Shown: positions 44,139 to 54,241, numbered from the stretch's first letter. The stretch is 64,000 bases of DNA from Calditerrivibrio nitroreducens DSM 19672 (GCF_000183405.1 NC_014758.1:1839001-1903000); one strand, 5' to 3'. Translations and numbers: made by a program. The notes: generated by a model not told the origin, from the letters alone.

Positions 44139-45275
44139 TTATTGAAGCGTAATTACTCCTGAAACAGGTTTGATCTGACCATTTTGAATCTGATATATTT
44201 TTGCTGCTCTTACACCTTTGTGTATATCAGGTGTAAATGTTACAGGAGGGGTAAGCCCCATAGTACTAAAATTTCTCATAGATTCAAGGCTATTTTTTAT
44301 GGCTTCACCTGTAATAGGGCCTTTGACATTCTTAATGGCACTCAAAAGTACATACATAGATGAGAACCCCTGAATGTAATTTACCTCTCTTTCCTGCACA
44401 TTTGGATGATATTTTTTATTAAGTTCCCTTAAAAATTTGATCCCCTCAACATCTGTATCGCTCCAGAAGGCAAATGGGCTCACACCGTAAAAACCGTTGG
44501 CTGCATCACCTGCAAGCTTGATAAGGGGCTTGTCAAATGTCCAGTTTAGTCCTATAAATTTTGTGGTAAGGCCGTTTTTTTTCGCATCCTTAAGAATGGT
44601 TGATGTCGCCATATAAGTTTCCTGAACTATGGCATACTCTGCACCTGATTTTTTAAGATTTAGCATCTGAGCTGTGGCATCAAGGGCTTTAAGATCCACA
44701 ACCTGCTTGTCCACCAGTTGAATTCCAAGTTTTTTAGCGGCATTTTCTCCATCAGGGAAGAAAGGCGATCTCCCAAAACCTGTATCGTTGTAAATAAAAG
44801 CAACCGTCTTACCTTTGTTGTCTTTTATAAATTGCAAAGCAGCTTCTGTCTGGTCTGAATAAGAAGCCCCCACAAAAAAGTTATATGGTGTCTTCTTACC
44901 ATCCGCAAGATGCTCTGAATAAGAAGCTGATAGATATGGTATCTTGTCCTGAGCCACAAATTTTGTTAATGCTTCGGTATCCGCAGTACCCCATCCATGT
45001 ATTGCCACAACCCCTTTCATCTTGAAATCTTTGTAAGCTGCAAGGGCATTTGGTACTTTGTAAGAGTAATCCACGTCAAAAAGCTCAATCTTTTTACCAT
45101 TAATACCACCGTTTTCATTAAACCATCTAACACAATCTTTTGCCCCTTCAGCATAAGGCTTACCAACATCAGCAGTACCACCTGTAAGATCGAAGATTGC
45201 ACCGATCTTGATGGTATCTTCAGCAAAAACTGACATGGAAAAGATCAGAAATACTACAAAAAATAGTTTCTTCAT
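44139..45275 (-). CDS. Branched-chain-type ABC transporter substrate-binding protein
   Basis: Periplasmic binding protein of 378 residues with signal peptide (MKKLFFVVFLIFSMSVFA) and the family-6 motifs IKIGAIFDLTGGTADVGKPYA, FNENGGINGKKIELFDVDY, FAVQDKIPYLSASYS and VNYIQGFSSMYVL. The family takes up branched-chain amino acids, but also urea, short amides and aromatic or fatty acids; here the ligases in the operon favour an organic acid. AGGAGGA upstream of the ATG. Confidence 0.92.
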   Translation of the reverse strand: MKKLFFVVFLIFSMSVFAEDTIKIGAIFDLTGGTADVGKPYAEGAKDCVRWFNENGGINGKKIELFDVDYSYKVPNALAAYKDFKMKGVVAIHGWGTADTEALTKFVAQDKIPYLSASYSEHLADGKKTPYNFFVGASYSDQTEAALQFIKDNKGKTVAFIYNDTGFGRSPFFPDGENAAKKLGIQLVDKQVVDLKALDATAQMLNLKKSGAEYAIVQETYMATSTILKDAKKNGLTTKFIGLNWTFDKPLIKLAGDAANGFYGVSPFAFWSDTDVEGIKFLRELNKKYHPNVQEREVNYIQGFSSMYVLLSAIKNVKGPITGEAIKNSLESMRNFSTMGLTPPVTFTPDIHKGVRAAKIYQIQNGQIKPVSGVITLQ

Positions 45276-45298
45276 TACATCCTCCTATACTATATATT

Positions 45299-46351
45299 TT
45301 AATATGAAAATGGCCACAACTTCCAATAAGCTTTGATAAGGTTCCATCTCCTTGCAAGCCCTTCCGGTTCGAAGAGGAGAAAAAGTATAATTACAAGTCC
45401 ATAAAAAGCTTCCCTGATGGCTGGAAAAATCTGCTTTAAAAAAGGAGCCGCTCCTGACAATAGATCCACAATATGTCTTAAGATCTCAGGTAATATAACT
45501 ATAAAAATGGTTCCAAAGATCGATCCAAGTAGAGACCCCAGCCCACCGATGATTATCATTGACAGATATTGAATGGATACGGTTATCGTAAAATGCTCCG
45601 GCGTTATAAACTGCACATAATATGCCCACAACGATCCAGCAATACCGGCATAAAAAGAGCTAATTCCAAAGGATAAGAGTTTGTATTTAAAAACATCCAC
45701 CCCCATCGCCTCGGCAGCAATATAGTTATCCCTGACACTTATAAACGCTCTACCTATTCTTGTTCTCAAAATATTTTTAGCAACGGTAATCATGATTATG
45801 GCGAATGAATAAGCGAAAAAGTAGAATCTAAAATCGTTATTTATCTCAATACCAAAAATAGTTGGGGATGCTACAGGCATACCATTTACACCACCAGTAA
45901 AAGATTCTGCCCTGATGAAAATAAATTCCAGGATAAATTGAGCCGCCAGAGTAGCTATGGATAGATACAGATCCTTTAATCTCAAAGATGGTAGTCCAAA
46001 AATTATTCCTATAATGGCAGTAAAAAGTGCAGCTAAAGGGATTGCAAAGTAAAAATTCATACCATAATTCATAGCTAAATAACCTGTGGCAAAGGCACCC
46101 ACACCGATAAAAGCACCATGCCCAAGGGAAATAAGCCCGGTAAAACCTGTCAATATATTCAGCCCCACCGCAGCTATGGATGATATGAAAATCATATTAA
46201 GTATATAAAGTATATAACTGTTTGCATGAAATGGCACCAAAAACATCAGTATTAAAAAACTATATACGGATATTTTTGAAAAAGCTGTTTTATAAATGGC
46301 AGCATCTTTAGCATAGCTTGTTTTAAAATTACCACAATTGACGTAATTCAT
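45299..46351 (-). CDS. livM: Branched-chain-type ABC transporter permease LivM
   Basis: 350-residue permease with about nine membrane helices. Family signature stretches: GLNILTGFTGLISLGHGAFIGVG, TLAAQFILEFIFI and FFARTRIGRAF-type ILRTRIGRAFISVRDNYIAAEAMGVDV (the cytoplasmic ATPase-coupling loop). Its ATG overlaps the livH stop by four bases. N-terminus has an extra soluble tail (MNYVNCGNFKTSYAK). Confidence 0.94.
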   Translation of the reverse strand: MNYVNCGNFKTSYAKDAAIYKTAFSKISVYSFLILMFLVPFHANSYILYILNMIFISSIAAVGLNILTGFTGLISLGHGAFIGVGAFATGYLAMNYGMNFYFAIPLAALFTAIIGIIFGLPSLRLKDLYLSIATLAAQFILEFIFIRAESFTGGVNGMPVASPTIFGIEINNDFRFYFFAYSFAIIMITVAKNILRTRIGRAFISVRDNYIAAEAMGVDVFKYKLLSFGISSFYAGIAGSLWAYYVQFITPEHFTITVSIQYLSMIIIGGLGSLLGSIFGTIFIVILPEILRHIVDLLSGAAPFLKQIFPAIREAFYGLVIILFLLFEPEGLARRWNLIKAYWKLWPFSY

Positions 46352-47232
46352 ACCTTTTCCACCTTAACTGTTCCAAATAACCCGTAAGGTTTTATAAGAA
46401 GTATTATTATCATGGCTACAAAGGGGAACACCTCTTTCGCTCCACCCCCCAGAAGTGGATCGATATAGCCACCGACGATATTCTCCAGCACTCCAATAAT
46501 TATACCTCCAACTATTGCCCCCATAATGCTATCAAGCCCCCCAAGAATGACAACCGGAAAAACTTTTAAACCAAACTGGGATAAGCTGGTGTTTATACCG
46601 TTTATATTACCCAACAAAACACCTCCAACAGTGGATACGATTGCCGCAATAGCCCATGAAAGAGCAAATATTTTTCTTACATCTATCCCCATGGAGAGGG
46701 CAGCCTGCTGATCACTTGCCACGGCCCTCATAGCCACACCGGTTTTGGTGGTTTTAAAGAAATAGGAAAATATACCAAGAAATATAGCTATGGATATTAG
46801 AGCAAAAATATACACCGTACTTATGTTTAAAAAACCGATTTTCACCGGCTCATGGGAAAAAATTTCAGGAAATGTTCTGGTATCAGTACCCCATATTATC
46901 TGTACTATAGATTTCAGAAGAGATGACAGCCCTATGGTAAGCATTATAATGGATATAATTGGCTCCCCTATCATTCTTCTTAAAAAGACCCTTTCTATAA
47001 AAAATCCGAAAAAAAACATAAATATAAGTGTAATTAAAAATGAAAATATAAAAGGAATCTGATAACTTACCGTAAGATGAAGACAGATATATGCCCCCAC
47101 AAGTAATAGTTCCCCCTGAGCAAAATTTACTATACCAGTGGATTTGTAAATAAGTGTAAAACCAAGAGCCACAAGAGAGTATATACTACCTATTACAATT
47201 CCAGCTATGATAATCTGTGTCAAAAACTCCAT
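46348..47232 (-). CDS. livH: Branched-chain-type ABC transporter permease LivH
   Basis: 294-residue permease. The start MEFLTQIIIAGIVIGSIYSLVALGF and NFAQGELLLVGAY are the family pattern; SDQQAALSMGIDVRKIFALSWA is the coupling loop. I place the start at ATG 47232 behind GAGGTGG, not at the TTG 47250, because LivH proteins begin at this methionine. It overlaps livM by four bases. Confidence 0.94.
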   Translation of the reverse strand: MEFLTQIIIAGIVIGSIYSLVALGFTLIYKSTGIVNFAQGELLLVGAYICLHLTVSYQIPFIFSFLITLIFMFFFGFFIERVFLRRMIGEPIISIIMLTIGLSSLLKSIVQIIWGTDTRTFPEIFSHEPVKIGFLNISTVYIFALISIAIFLGIFSYFFKTTKTGVAMRAVASDQQAALSMGIDVRKIFALSWAIAAIVSTVGGVLLGNINGINTSLSQFGLKVFPVVILGGLDSIMGAIVGGIIIGVLENIVGGYIDPLLGGGAKEVFPFVAMIIILLIKPYGLFGTVKVEKV

Positions 47233-47239
47233 ATCCACC

Positions 47240-49123
47240 TCATTTAACAAACATAATCTTTAAAGTTGTATGAAAAGTTTTAATCCTGCCATCCTGAAGC
47301 TTTATGGTGGCGGTGGTAAAAACATCCTTAGCATCAGTGTAAAGAGCATTGAATATCTCTTGATACTTCTCTATGATGAATCCCCTACGAACCTTCCTCG
47401 TCCTTGTGAGCTCCCCATCATCCGCATCCAGCTCTTTGTAAAGTAAAACAAATTTCTTTACTCTATGTTTTTCGATCAGTTGAGCATTTACCTTATCCAC
47501 CTCTTTGAGAATAAGATCATATACCTCCTCTTTTGCGGAGAGATCTGTGTAGGTGGTATATGCTATTTTGTTATCCTCCGCCCATTTTCCCACTATCCCC
47601 ATATCGATATTGATGATGGCAGTGATGTAATCTTTTTTATCACCCAGGACGACGGCTTCCTTTATGAAAGGGCTAAACTTGAGTTTATTTTCTATAAATT
47701 GTGGAGAAAATCTTGTGCCATCAGACAGATACATTAGATCTTTCATTCTATCAATCACCACAAGCTTTCCGTTGTCATCAAAGTAACCAGCATCTCCGGA
47801 ATACAACCAACCATCCCTTACAGTTTCGGCTGTGGCTTTTTCATCTTTGTAGTACCCCACGAAAACCGCATCACTCCTGGATATAATCTCCCCTGCTTCT
47901 GTAATTCTTACTTCCGTCCCTTCGATCGGTTTACCCACTGAGGTAAAATCTATATCATCACTTCTATGAATACATGAGATACCTGCAATTTCTGTCTGTC
48001 CATAAATCTGTTTTAATTCTATGCCAAGTGCATGAAAAAATTTAAATGTATCTGGCCCCAGTGCAGCGCCACCAGTCATTGCAGATCTTAAAAAACTAAA
48101 CCCAAGCCTCTCCTTCAGCTTTCTGAAAAGAAGTATATATGCAATTATATACTGTATCTTCTGAAAAAAAGACGGTTTCTTTTTATCAAACTTTAATTCG
48201 GCATACTTATAACCTATAGGAAGACATAGGTTGTAAATAAACCTTTTAAAAGGGGTTGCATCCATAATCTTCATATTGACAGAAGATGCTATATTCTCCC
48301 AAACCCTTGGGGGGGAAAAGATTATACGTGGCCCTATCTCCTTCATATCCTCCTGAACTGTATTATGGCTTTCAGGGAAGTTTACAGTAAAACCAAATAT
48401 AAGAGCACTTGCAACACTCATCATCTGCTCACCAATCCAGGGGAGAGGTAGAAAAGAAACAAATTCATCCGACTCATACTTTGGATCAGCCTTCGCAAGA
48501 GATGTGGCCATAAAGATCATGTTTTTATGACTCAACATGGCCAGCTTGGGATGTCCGGTTGTCCCGGAAGTTGTGCACATGACTGCAATATCGTTTTCGT
48601 TAAGTAATTTTAACTTCTCTTCAAAATAGCTATCCAGATCTGTTTTAGAAACCTGTTGAAAAATGTCATCAAAAAAGATCAACAATTCATCCCTGTATTG
48701 ATACATCCCTTTACTGTCGTAATAAATGATCTTTTTTAGTTGTGGAAATTTATCCACATTTTCCAATACCTTATCCACCTGTTCCTGATCTTCCGCCACC
48801 ACCACCTTCGATTCAGCCTTAGTAAGGATATATTCCACTTCACTTGAAATAGAATCCTGATAAATACCGATCGGATAGGCACCCAAAAGCTGTGCGGCAA
48901 TTTCGGAGATTATCCATTCAGGCTTATTGTCCCCAATTATTGCAATGGTATCCCCCTTCTTCAACCCCAGTGATTCAAAGTAGATTGCCACTTTTGTTAC
49001 CTTTTCAAAGTAATCGGTCCAGGTATACTCTTTCCATATCCCGAGATCCTTTTCCCTGAATGAAACTTTTTTAGGATTTTTCTTATATCTTTCAAAAAAA
49101 TAATGAAGAAGTGTCATACCCAT
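47240..49123 (-). CDS. AMP-dependent acyl-CoA synthetase (long-chain type)
   Basis: 627-residue adenylate-forming enzyme that activates a carboxylic acid with ATP and CoA. P-loop MCTTSGTTGHPKLAMLSH, A5 motif QIYGQTEIAG, A7 YSGDAGYFDDNGKLVVIDR and the hinge Asp region are intact, so it should be catalytically active. Embedded between livG (10-base overlap) and livH, pointing to coupled uptake and CoA activation. Substrate could be a fatty or aryl acid; C-terminal long-chain subfamily features are visible (LTRTRKVRRGFI). Confidence 0.93.
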   Translation of the reverse strand: MGMTLLHYFFERYKKNPKKVSFREKDLGIWKEYTWTDYFEKVTKVAIYFESLGLKKGDTIAIIGDNKPEWIISEIAAQLLGAYPIGIYQDSISSEVEYILTKAESKVVVAEDQEQVDKVLENVDKFPQLKKIIYYDSKGMYQYRDELLIFFDDIFQQVSKTDLDSYFEEKLKLLNENDIAVMCTTSGTTGHPKLAMLSHKNMIFMATSLAKADPKYESDEFVSFLPLPWIGEQMMSVASALIFGFTVNFPESHNTVQEDMKEIGPRIIFSPPRVWENIASSVNMKIMDATPFKRFIYNLCLPIGYKYAELKFDKKKPSFFQKIQYIIAYILLFRKLKERLGFSFLRSAMTGGAALGPDTFKFFHALGIELKQIYGQTEIAGISCIHRSDDIDFTSVGKPIEGTEVRITEAGEIISRSDAVFVGYYKDEKATAETVRDGWLYSGDAGYFDDNGKLVVIDRMKDLMYLSDGTRFSPQFIENKLKFSPFIKEAVVLGDKKDYITAIINIDMGIVGKWAEDNKIAYTTYTDLSAKEEVYDLILKEVDKVNAQLIEKHRVKKFVLLYKELDADDGELTRTRKVRRGFIIEKYQEIFNALYTDAKDVFTTATIKLQDGRIKTFHTTLKIMFVK

Positions 49124-49887
49124 TTCTCTTCTCCCAGATAAGCAGAAAGCACCCTCTCATCATTCGCCACCTCTTCAGGCTTCCCTTCACAGATCTTTTC
49201 ACCAAAATCAAGAGCCACCACCCTGTGGGAAAGATCCATCACCACATTCATATCATGCTCAATTAAGATGATCGTAATCCCCATCTCCTCGTTGATATCG
49301 ATAATGTATCTCGCCATATCTTCGGTCTCTTCTGTATTCATACCAGCCATAGGCTCATCCAGCATGAGAAGCTTAGGCTCAAGGCATAATGCCCTTGCCA
49401 GTTCCACCCTTTTCTGGATTCCGTAGGAAAGCTCAAAAACATGCTTTTTCCTGACCGAAGAAAGATCTAAAAAATCTATAACATGCTCCACAAATTCCCT
49501 ATTTTTCACCTCTTCCTTCAACGCCTTCCCAAAATAGAAGATGGATGATATCAAACCGTAATTCATATATATATGTCTTGAAAGCATTAGATTATCAAGA
49601 ACGGTCATCCCTTTGAAAAGCTCAAGATTTTGAAACGTTCTGACAAGACCGAGCTTAGCCCTTTTCTTCACCGGTAGATCTGTAATGTCGTTATCTTCAA
49701 ATAATATTTTCCCCCGTTTGGGCTTATAAATCCCCGTAATTACGTTTAAAACGCTCGTTTTCCCTGCACCATTTGGTCCTATAATGGAGAATATCTCACC
49801 TTTATTAACTTTAAATGATACTCCAGCCACAGCCATTATACCACCGAAACTCAGATAAATATTCTTAACTTCCAGCAATGCCGACAT
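49114..49887 (-). CDS. livG: Branched-chain-type ABC transporter ATPase LivG
   Basis: 257-residue importer ATPase. Walker A GPNGAGKTS, Q-loop FQNLELFKGMTVLDNLM, signature SYGIQKRVELARAL and Walker B LLMLDEPMAGMN, plus the LivG-type His switch IILIEHDMNVVMDL. First gene of the operon, with a good -35/-10 pair upstream and a short leader containing GGAGC. Confidence 0.95.
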   Translation of the reverse strand: MSALLEVKNIYLSFGGIMAVAGVSFKVNKGEIFSIIGPNGAGKTSVLNVITGIYKPKRGKILFEDNDITDLPVKKRAKLGLVRTFQNLELFKGMTVLDNLMLSRHIYMNYGLISSIFYFGKALKEEVKNREFVEHVIDFLDLSSVRKKHVFELSYGIQKRVELARALCLEPKLLMLDEPMAGMNTEETEDMARYIIDINEEMGITIILIEHDMNVVMDLSHRVVALDFGEKICEGKPEEVANDERVLSAYLGEEKWV

Positions 49888-49916
49888 ATCGCTCCAAAAT
49901 ATAATTATTTTTTATT

Positions 49917-49945
49917 TCAATAATTGATTTAAACCATTATGTCAA
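49917..49945 (-). promoter_or_regulatory. Candidate sigma-70 promoter of the liv/ligase operon
   Basis: Minus-strand TTGACA (49940-49945), 17-base spacer, TATTGA (49917-49922). Perfect -35. The predicted start near 49910 leaves about 23 bases before the livG ATG. The remaining sequence up to 50132 is AT-rich with no further signal seen. Confidence 0.5.
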
Positions 49946-50132
49946 GAAAAATTAAGTTTAATCAAAATTATTTAAGCAATACTGCACTATAAGTAAACAA
50001 AACCACTAATACGGAAAATCTAAAACCATTAATAATCTATTACACATCATAAAGTTATAATTACTTTTACAAAAATAGGACCCCTCGGCATGATTAGAAA
50101 TTTAATCTTGAGTTAAATATGACAGAAACTTA

Positions 50133-52055
50133 TTATAATCCATATAACTGAAATATCGATGAAAGATCTGGTGGAGTTCCCAATTGCTTCAGATACTCCT
50201 CATATATGTTAATTGATCCACCAGATGTGAAAAGATAGCTTGCTATCTTCTTTCCATCTACGATCTTTTTATCGTGTTTAACAAACAGATCAGCACTCAG
50301 CACTTCCGCCCATTTATAGCTGTAATACCCTGCAGCATAACCTCCGGAGAATATATGGGAAAATTGATTTTGAAATTTCGCATAGTCCGGCTGTTCCAGA
50401 GTTCCCAGCATCCTGCGGGTCTCTTTTAAAATCGCATCAACTTCCTCAACGGAATAGGCATCCTGATGTATCAACATATCAAATATTCCAAACTCCAGCT
50501 GCCTTCCCATCTGGTAGCCAGCAAAAAAAGAACGTTCCTTTTTTATCTTATTCACAATGTCCAATCCAATTCTTTCACCGGTATAAAAATCGATACCTAT
50601 ATTTATCAACACCTTTTCGTCAAAGGCAAAATTTTCAAGAAATTGTGAAGGGAACTCCACCACATCCCACTCCACCCCATTGATACCACTTATGAAATAA
50701 TCATCAGAATTACTCAAAAGATGATGCAAAGCATGCCCCATCTCATGAAAAAGTGTTTCCACATCGGAATGTTTCAATAAAGAAGGAGTGCCACCATTTG
50801 AAGGTGGGAAATTTGCCACGATAAATACCACGGGATAGACAATTTCCCCCTTATCGTTTTTATATCTTGTAAGCCATTCATTCATCCAGGCGCCATCCCT
50901 TTTTCCAAAACGGGCTTCCAGATCGAAATATAGCTTACCCACAAACGCACCATCTTTTCTGACATCATAAACGATAACTTTGGGATGCCATGTATCTTCA
51001 ACAACATTAACAAATTCTAATCCAAAGAATTCAGATACAAAATCGATTAACCCCTCCACTGTTCTCTTCTGCTCAAAAAATCTTCTTATCTCATCCTCTT
51101 TTAATTCCAACTCTCTTCTACGAATCTGCTCCATGAGAAATGGGATATTGTAAGGTTTGAGATCCCCCAGCCCAAGCTTTTCCGACTCCTCTTTAAGCTT
51201 TTCCAGATCTTGATTGAGATAAGGCTTCGTCTTCTCCCCAAGATTTTTAAGAAAATTTAGCACCTTTTCAGGATCCTTTGCCGTTTTAGTTTGAAGGGAA
51301 AGCTCAGCAAAATTCTTAAAACCCAATAGATTAGCTTTATCCTTCCTCAATTTCAATATCTCTTCGATTAGAGCGGAATTCTGCGGCGCCCTTTCAAAAT
51401 AAGCTTTAAACATCTTTTCTCTTAAAGATTCATCGGTACAATACTTCATAAAAGTGCTATAGGATGGTGCCGTAAGATTAAAGCAATATTTCCCATCCTT
51501 ATAATACGTTTTAACATCCTCTTCCGGCATATCACCAAGAATGGATCTATCTTCAACGATCAACTCAAATTTTCTTGTATCGTTTAATATATTTTGAAAG
51601 AAATCTGTGGAGAGTTTGCTCAATTGAAGGTTTATCTCTTTGATTCTATTTCGTTCCTCCTGAGAGAGATGGACTCCTTCCAATTCAAACTCTTTCAAGG
51701 TGATGTCATACAACCTATCTTTACTCTGATCCCTATTGTTAGATTGAATATCCTTGATCTTTGAATAGATCGCTTTTGATTGATTAATTTCAGTAAAAAA
51801 ATCTGTATAAAGCTCTAAACAATGATTAAAAAGCTCCTGCGTTTCTGTTGAATTATTTACGGCATTAAGGTGGCTAATTGGTGTAAACTCTTCATGTATT
51901 TTTGCAATAATAGATTGATACGGCAACATAAAACCTTCATACCCATCAGCATTTAACAGAAGATTATCTATTTCCAGCCTGGAGTCTGATAGTAGTTTTT
52001 CAAATCTATCTTTTCTACCTTCTAAAGTCCACACACCCATTAAGCCATCACTCAC
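50133..52055 (-). CDS. M3 family metallopeptidase (oligopeptidase A/thimet type)
   Basis: 640-residue zinc peptidase that cleaves short peptides in the cytoplasm. The HExxH site is in SDVETLFHEMGHALHHLLS, with the downstream third ligand region in GINGVEWDVVEFPSQFLENF. N-terminal helical domain and C-terminal YAAGYYSYKWAEVLSADLF are characteristic of the OpdA/Dcp subgroup. It is the last gene of a minus-strand run, overlapping the lipoprotein gene by eight bases. Confidence 0.95.
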   Translation of the reverse strand: MSDGLMGVWTLEGRKDRFEKLLSDSRLEIDNLLLNADGYEGFMLPYQSIIAKIHEEFTPISHLNAVNNSTETQELFNHCLELYTDFFTEINQSKAIYSKIKDIQSNNRDQSKDRLYDITLKEFELEGVHLSQEERNRIKEINLQLSKLSTDFFQNILNDTRKFELIVEDRSILGDMPEEDVKTYYKDGKYCFNLTAPSYSTFMKYCTDESLREKMFKAYFERAPQNSALIEEILKLRKDKANLLGFKNFAELSLQTKTAKDPEKVLNFLKNLGEKTKPYLNQDLEKLKEESEKLGLGDLKPYNIPFLMEQIRRRELELKEDEIRRFFEQKRTVEGLIDFVSEFFGLEFVNVVEDTWHPKVIVYDVRKDGAFVGKLYFDLEARFGKRDGAWMNEWLTRYKNDKGEIVYPVVFIVANFPPSNGGTPSLLKHSDVETLFHEMGHALHHLLSNSDDYFISGINGVEWDVVEFPSQFLENFAFDEKVLINIGIDFYTGERIGLDIVNKIKKERSFFAGYQMGRQLEFGIFDMLIHQDAYSVEEVDAILKETRRMLGTLEQPDYAKFQNQFSHIFSGGYAAGYYSYKWAEVLSADLFVKHDKKIVDGKKIASYLFTSGGSINIYEEYLKQLGTPPDLSSIFQLYGL

Positions 52056-52713
52056 AAATCTTTTTTATCTCATCATTGGTGAGACCTATCTCTTTCATCT
52101 TTAAGATCTTATCAACGCTACATTTAGTCCCATACTGCTGGTTGGAATCTTTTTTGTCCGTTTTTTCCATCTGCTCCAGTACTTCAGTATCCTCATTATC
52201 TTCAGGGACAGAAAATAGCGTCATAAGGGCAGCAGCTAGCTCTTCAGCATCCTTTTTATCCTTCAATGTAAATCTGATGGCATTTCTACAGTCATTCTGG
52301 GAGAATACTTCAAAATTTATCTTCATATTTCTATCATATACATTAGGTAACTTGTGTGTATAGCCATAACAATTTACAATAACATCCCCTTTTTTTACGG
52401 AAATCTGGTACTCCCCTCCCTTATCCAGCAATTCCACATACCTATCTTTGCCAGAAACGATGTAGTACCTTATGAAATATTTCCCCAGCTGATCATTTTT
52501 CCAAACAAAAGCTATCCTGCCCTGCTTTAAATTCGGTATGGTTTTATAGTAGTAGTACCCTTTTTCATTAAACTGTTTTGAAATATACTGCTCCAATATT
52601 GAAATGGCTTGTTTCTGATCCATTTTTTGAGGAATCGAAATGGATACCTCATTTTTACCACCACAACCAAAAAGAATAATCCCAAGTATAAGATAAACTA
52701 AAAACCTTTTCAT
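52048..52713 (-). CDS. Hypothetical lipoprotein
   Basis: 221-residue protein with a lipoprotein signal (MKRFLVYLILGIILFGC; Cys17 lipid attachment, followed by GG). The mature part has no domain I recognise; the segment VSISIPQKMDQKQAISILEQYISKQ is a lone helix, followed by a beta-rich region (KYFIRYYIVSGKDRYVELLDKGG) and a C-terminal helical stretch KILKMKEIGLTNDEIKKICE resembling an oligomerisation or SHOCT-like tail. Start ATG 52713 is behind GGAGG; it directly follows the DUF445 stop. Confidence 0.7.
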   Translation of the reverse strand: MKRFLVYLILGIILFGCGGKNEVSISIPQKMDQKQAISILEQYISKQFNEKGYYYYKTIPNLKQGRIAFVWKNDQLGKYFIRYYIVSGKDRYVELLDKGGEYQISVKKGDVIVNCYGYTHKLPNVYDRNMKINFEVFSQNDCRNAIRFTLKDKKDAEELAAALMTLFSVPEDNEDTEVLEQMEKTDKKDSNQQYGTKCSVDKILKMKEIGLTNDEIKKICE

Positions 52714-52714
52714 A

Positions 52715-54241
52715 CTATCCTCCATACATAATTACAAACAGAGATTGCATCATACCAAAAATAAAACCTAAAATAAAGCCCAAAATATTTATCCACTTAA
52801 ATTGATCCGACATAAAAGAGAAAAGTAGCCCTTCCACCTGATAAAGGTTTAGAGTATTTATCCTATCCTCAACAATTTTTGGGATATTCAAACCCCTAAT
52901 AACATTTGGGATGTTTCTATCAAGCAGTAGATTAATCTCACCATGTATCTTTTCGGCGATATTTTCATAACTATTCTCACTCATACTTTTAAACATCAAT
53001 GAAATATTTATACCTGAGATTAAATCAACCAGGATCTTTTCTATAACATCTCTTTTTTCTATGACTGTACTATAAGATAAAAATTTTCCCAAAAAATTTT
53101 TAATATCGATACTTAAAATCGACAAAACCTCATTAAAACTCTTATTACTGTTCTGCTCCTTGAGATTTTTCAGGAAATTAAAAATATTTTCCCCAAAAGC
53201 TTCACTTCTTAAATACCCTTCCAGAGATACCATCATTTTATTTATAAGGCCATGAACATTTTCAACACCTAAAAAATCCACAAAATGGCTGACCTGTTTA
53301 TCCAACAAAATATTAAATTGGTTTGAGATCATCCCTTTGATATTCTCAAAGGTTGACCTATCTTCGGCTATGGTGTTGAGTATTTTAGGTAATTCATTAT
53401 CCACAAGTTCTGCAATCTTATCATCACTTATGATAGCATTCAATGCACTCAACTTTAACTGATCAAATAACGAATTTCCAAAATAGCTGTTTTTCCAATC
53501 GATTATTTTACGTGTTATCTTGATTTTGAATATAGGATCATTAAATAGCTGTCTGACCTGATTTATCAGCTTTTCCGCCAATATAGGTGAAAGCTCATAT
53601 ATTTTATCGTTTAAACTACCCGGGAATATCTCTTTTATTTTTTTCCCGGAATACAACCAGTCATATAGCTTTTCCTTCAAACTATTTACTACAAGCTGCT
53701 GCCAGCTTCCATTTTCAATGACGTTTACGTAGATCCTGCTATAGATCTCATTTATATTTAATTCCAGATCACTGATTTTTCTTTTCCCCAAAAAATCCGA
53801 AATCAAGTCTATCAGATCTTTTAGAGCCTCATCAAACTTATTCTTAAACTCTTCATCTTTTAAAATTACATCCAGATTAATTTTGATCAGCTCTTCCACA
53901 GGTAGATTTAATTTCTTCAAAATATCATTTAAATAGATATTTCCCTCAGAGTTTAGTAATCTTTTTAACTCTTTTCTGATGAAATCGGACAACAAAGCCT
54001 GAAACTGTTCATCTTTTATTGACTTTATAATATCATCTTCTTTTATAAGTTCATTCCCCACAAGCTTTCCGATCTCTTTTGCCAATTTACTTCTATTTCT
54101 GGGGATAACCCCCTGCCACCCAAAGCTGTACCATCTTTTTTTGTGTGGACGAAAGAGCATCTTTATGGCCAGATAGTTTGTAAAATACCCAACGAAACCG
54201 GTTAAAAATGGTGTAAGAATAAGGCTATAATGCAGCTGCAA
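52715..54241 (-). CDS. DUF445 family membrane protein
   Basis: 508-residue protein with an N-terminal transmembrane segment and the DUF445 signature YFTNYLAIKMLFRPHKK and GVIPRNRSKLAKEIGKLVGNELI, a long helical middle region (about 60-450, many IxxL heptads) and a C-terminal membrane helix pair (NILGFILGFIFGMMQSLFVIM). The family (YheB) has no firm function. The start is TTG 54241, overlapping the phosphatase gene by 17 bases; no ATG precedes the conserved N-terminus. Confidence 0.85.
   Translation of the reverse strand: MQLHYSLILTPFLTGFVGYFTNYLAIKMLFRPHKKRWYSFGWQGVIPRNRSKLAKEIGKLVGNELIKEDDIIKSIKDEQFQALLSDFIRKELKRLLNSEGNIYLNDILKKLNLPVEELIKINLDVILKDEEFKNKFDEALKDLIDLISDFLGKRKISDLELNINEIYSRIYVNVIENGSWQQLVVNSLKEKLYDWLYSGKKIKEIFPGSLNDKIYELSPILAEKLINQVRQLFNDPIFKIKITRKIIDWKNSYFGNSLFDQLKLSALNAIISDDKIAELVDNELPKILNTIAEDRSTFENIKGMISNQFNILLDKQVSHFVDFLGVENVHGLINKMMVSLEGYLRSEAFGENIFNFLKNLKEQNSNKSFNEVLSILSIDIKNFLGKFLSYSTVIEKRDVIEKILVDLISGINISLMFKSMSENSYENIAEKIHGEINLLLDRNIPNVIRGLNIPKIVEDRINTLNLYQVEGLLFSFMSDQFKWINILGFILGFIFGMMQSLFVIMYGG

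Noticed and set aside
47233-47250. TTG start of livH at 47250
   Set aside because: The extra six residues are not part of LivH; ATG 47232 gives the conserved N-terminus.
49888-50132. Small RNA or gene between livG and the M3 peptidase gene
   Set aside because: Very AT-rich with no stable stem or frame apart from the livG promoter.
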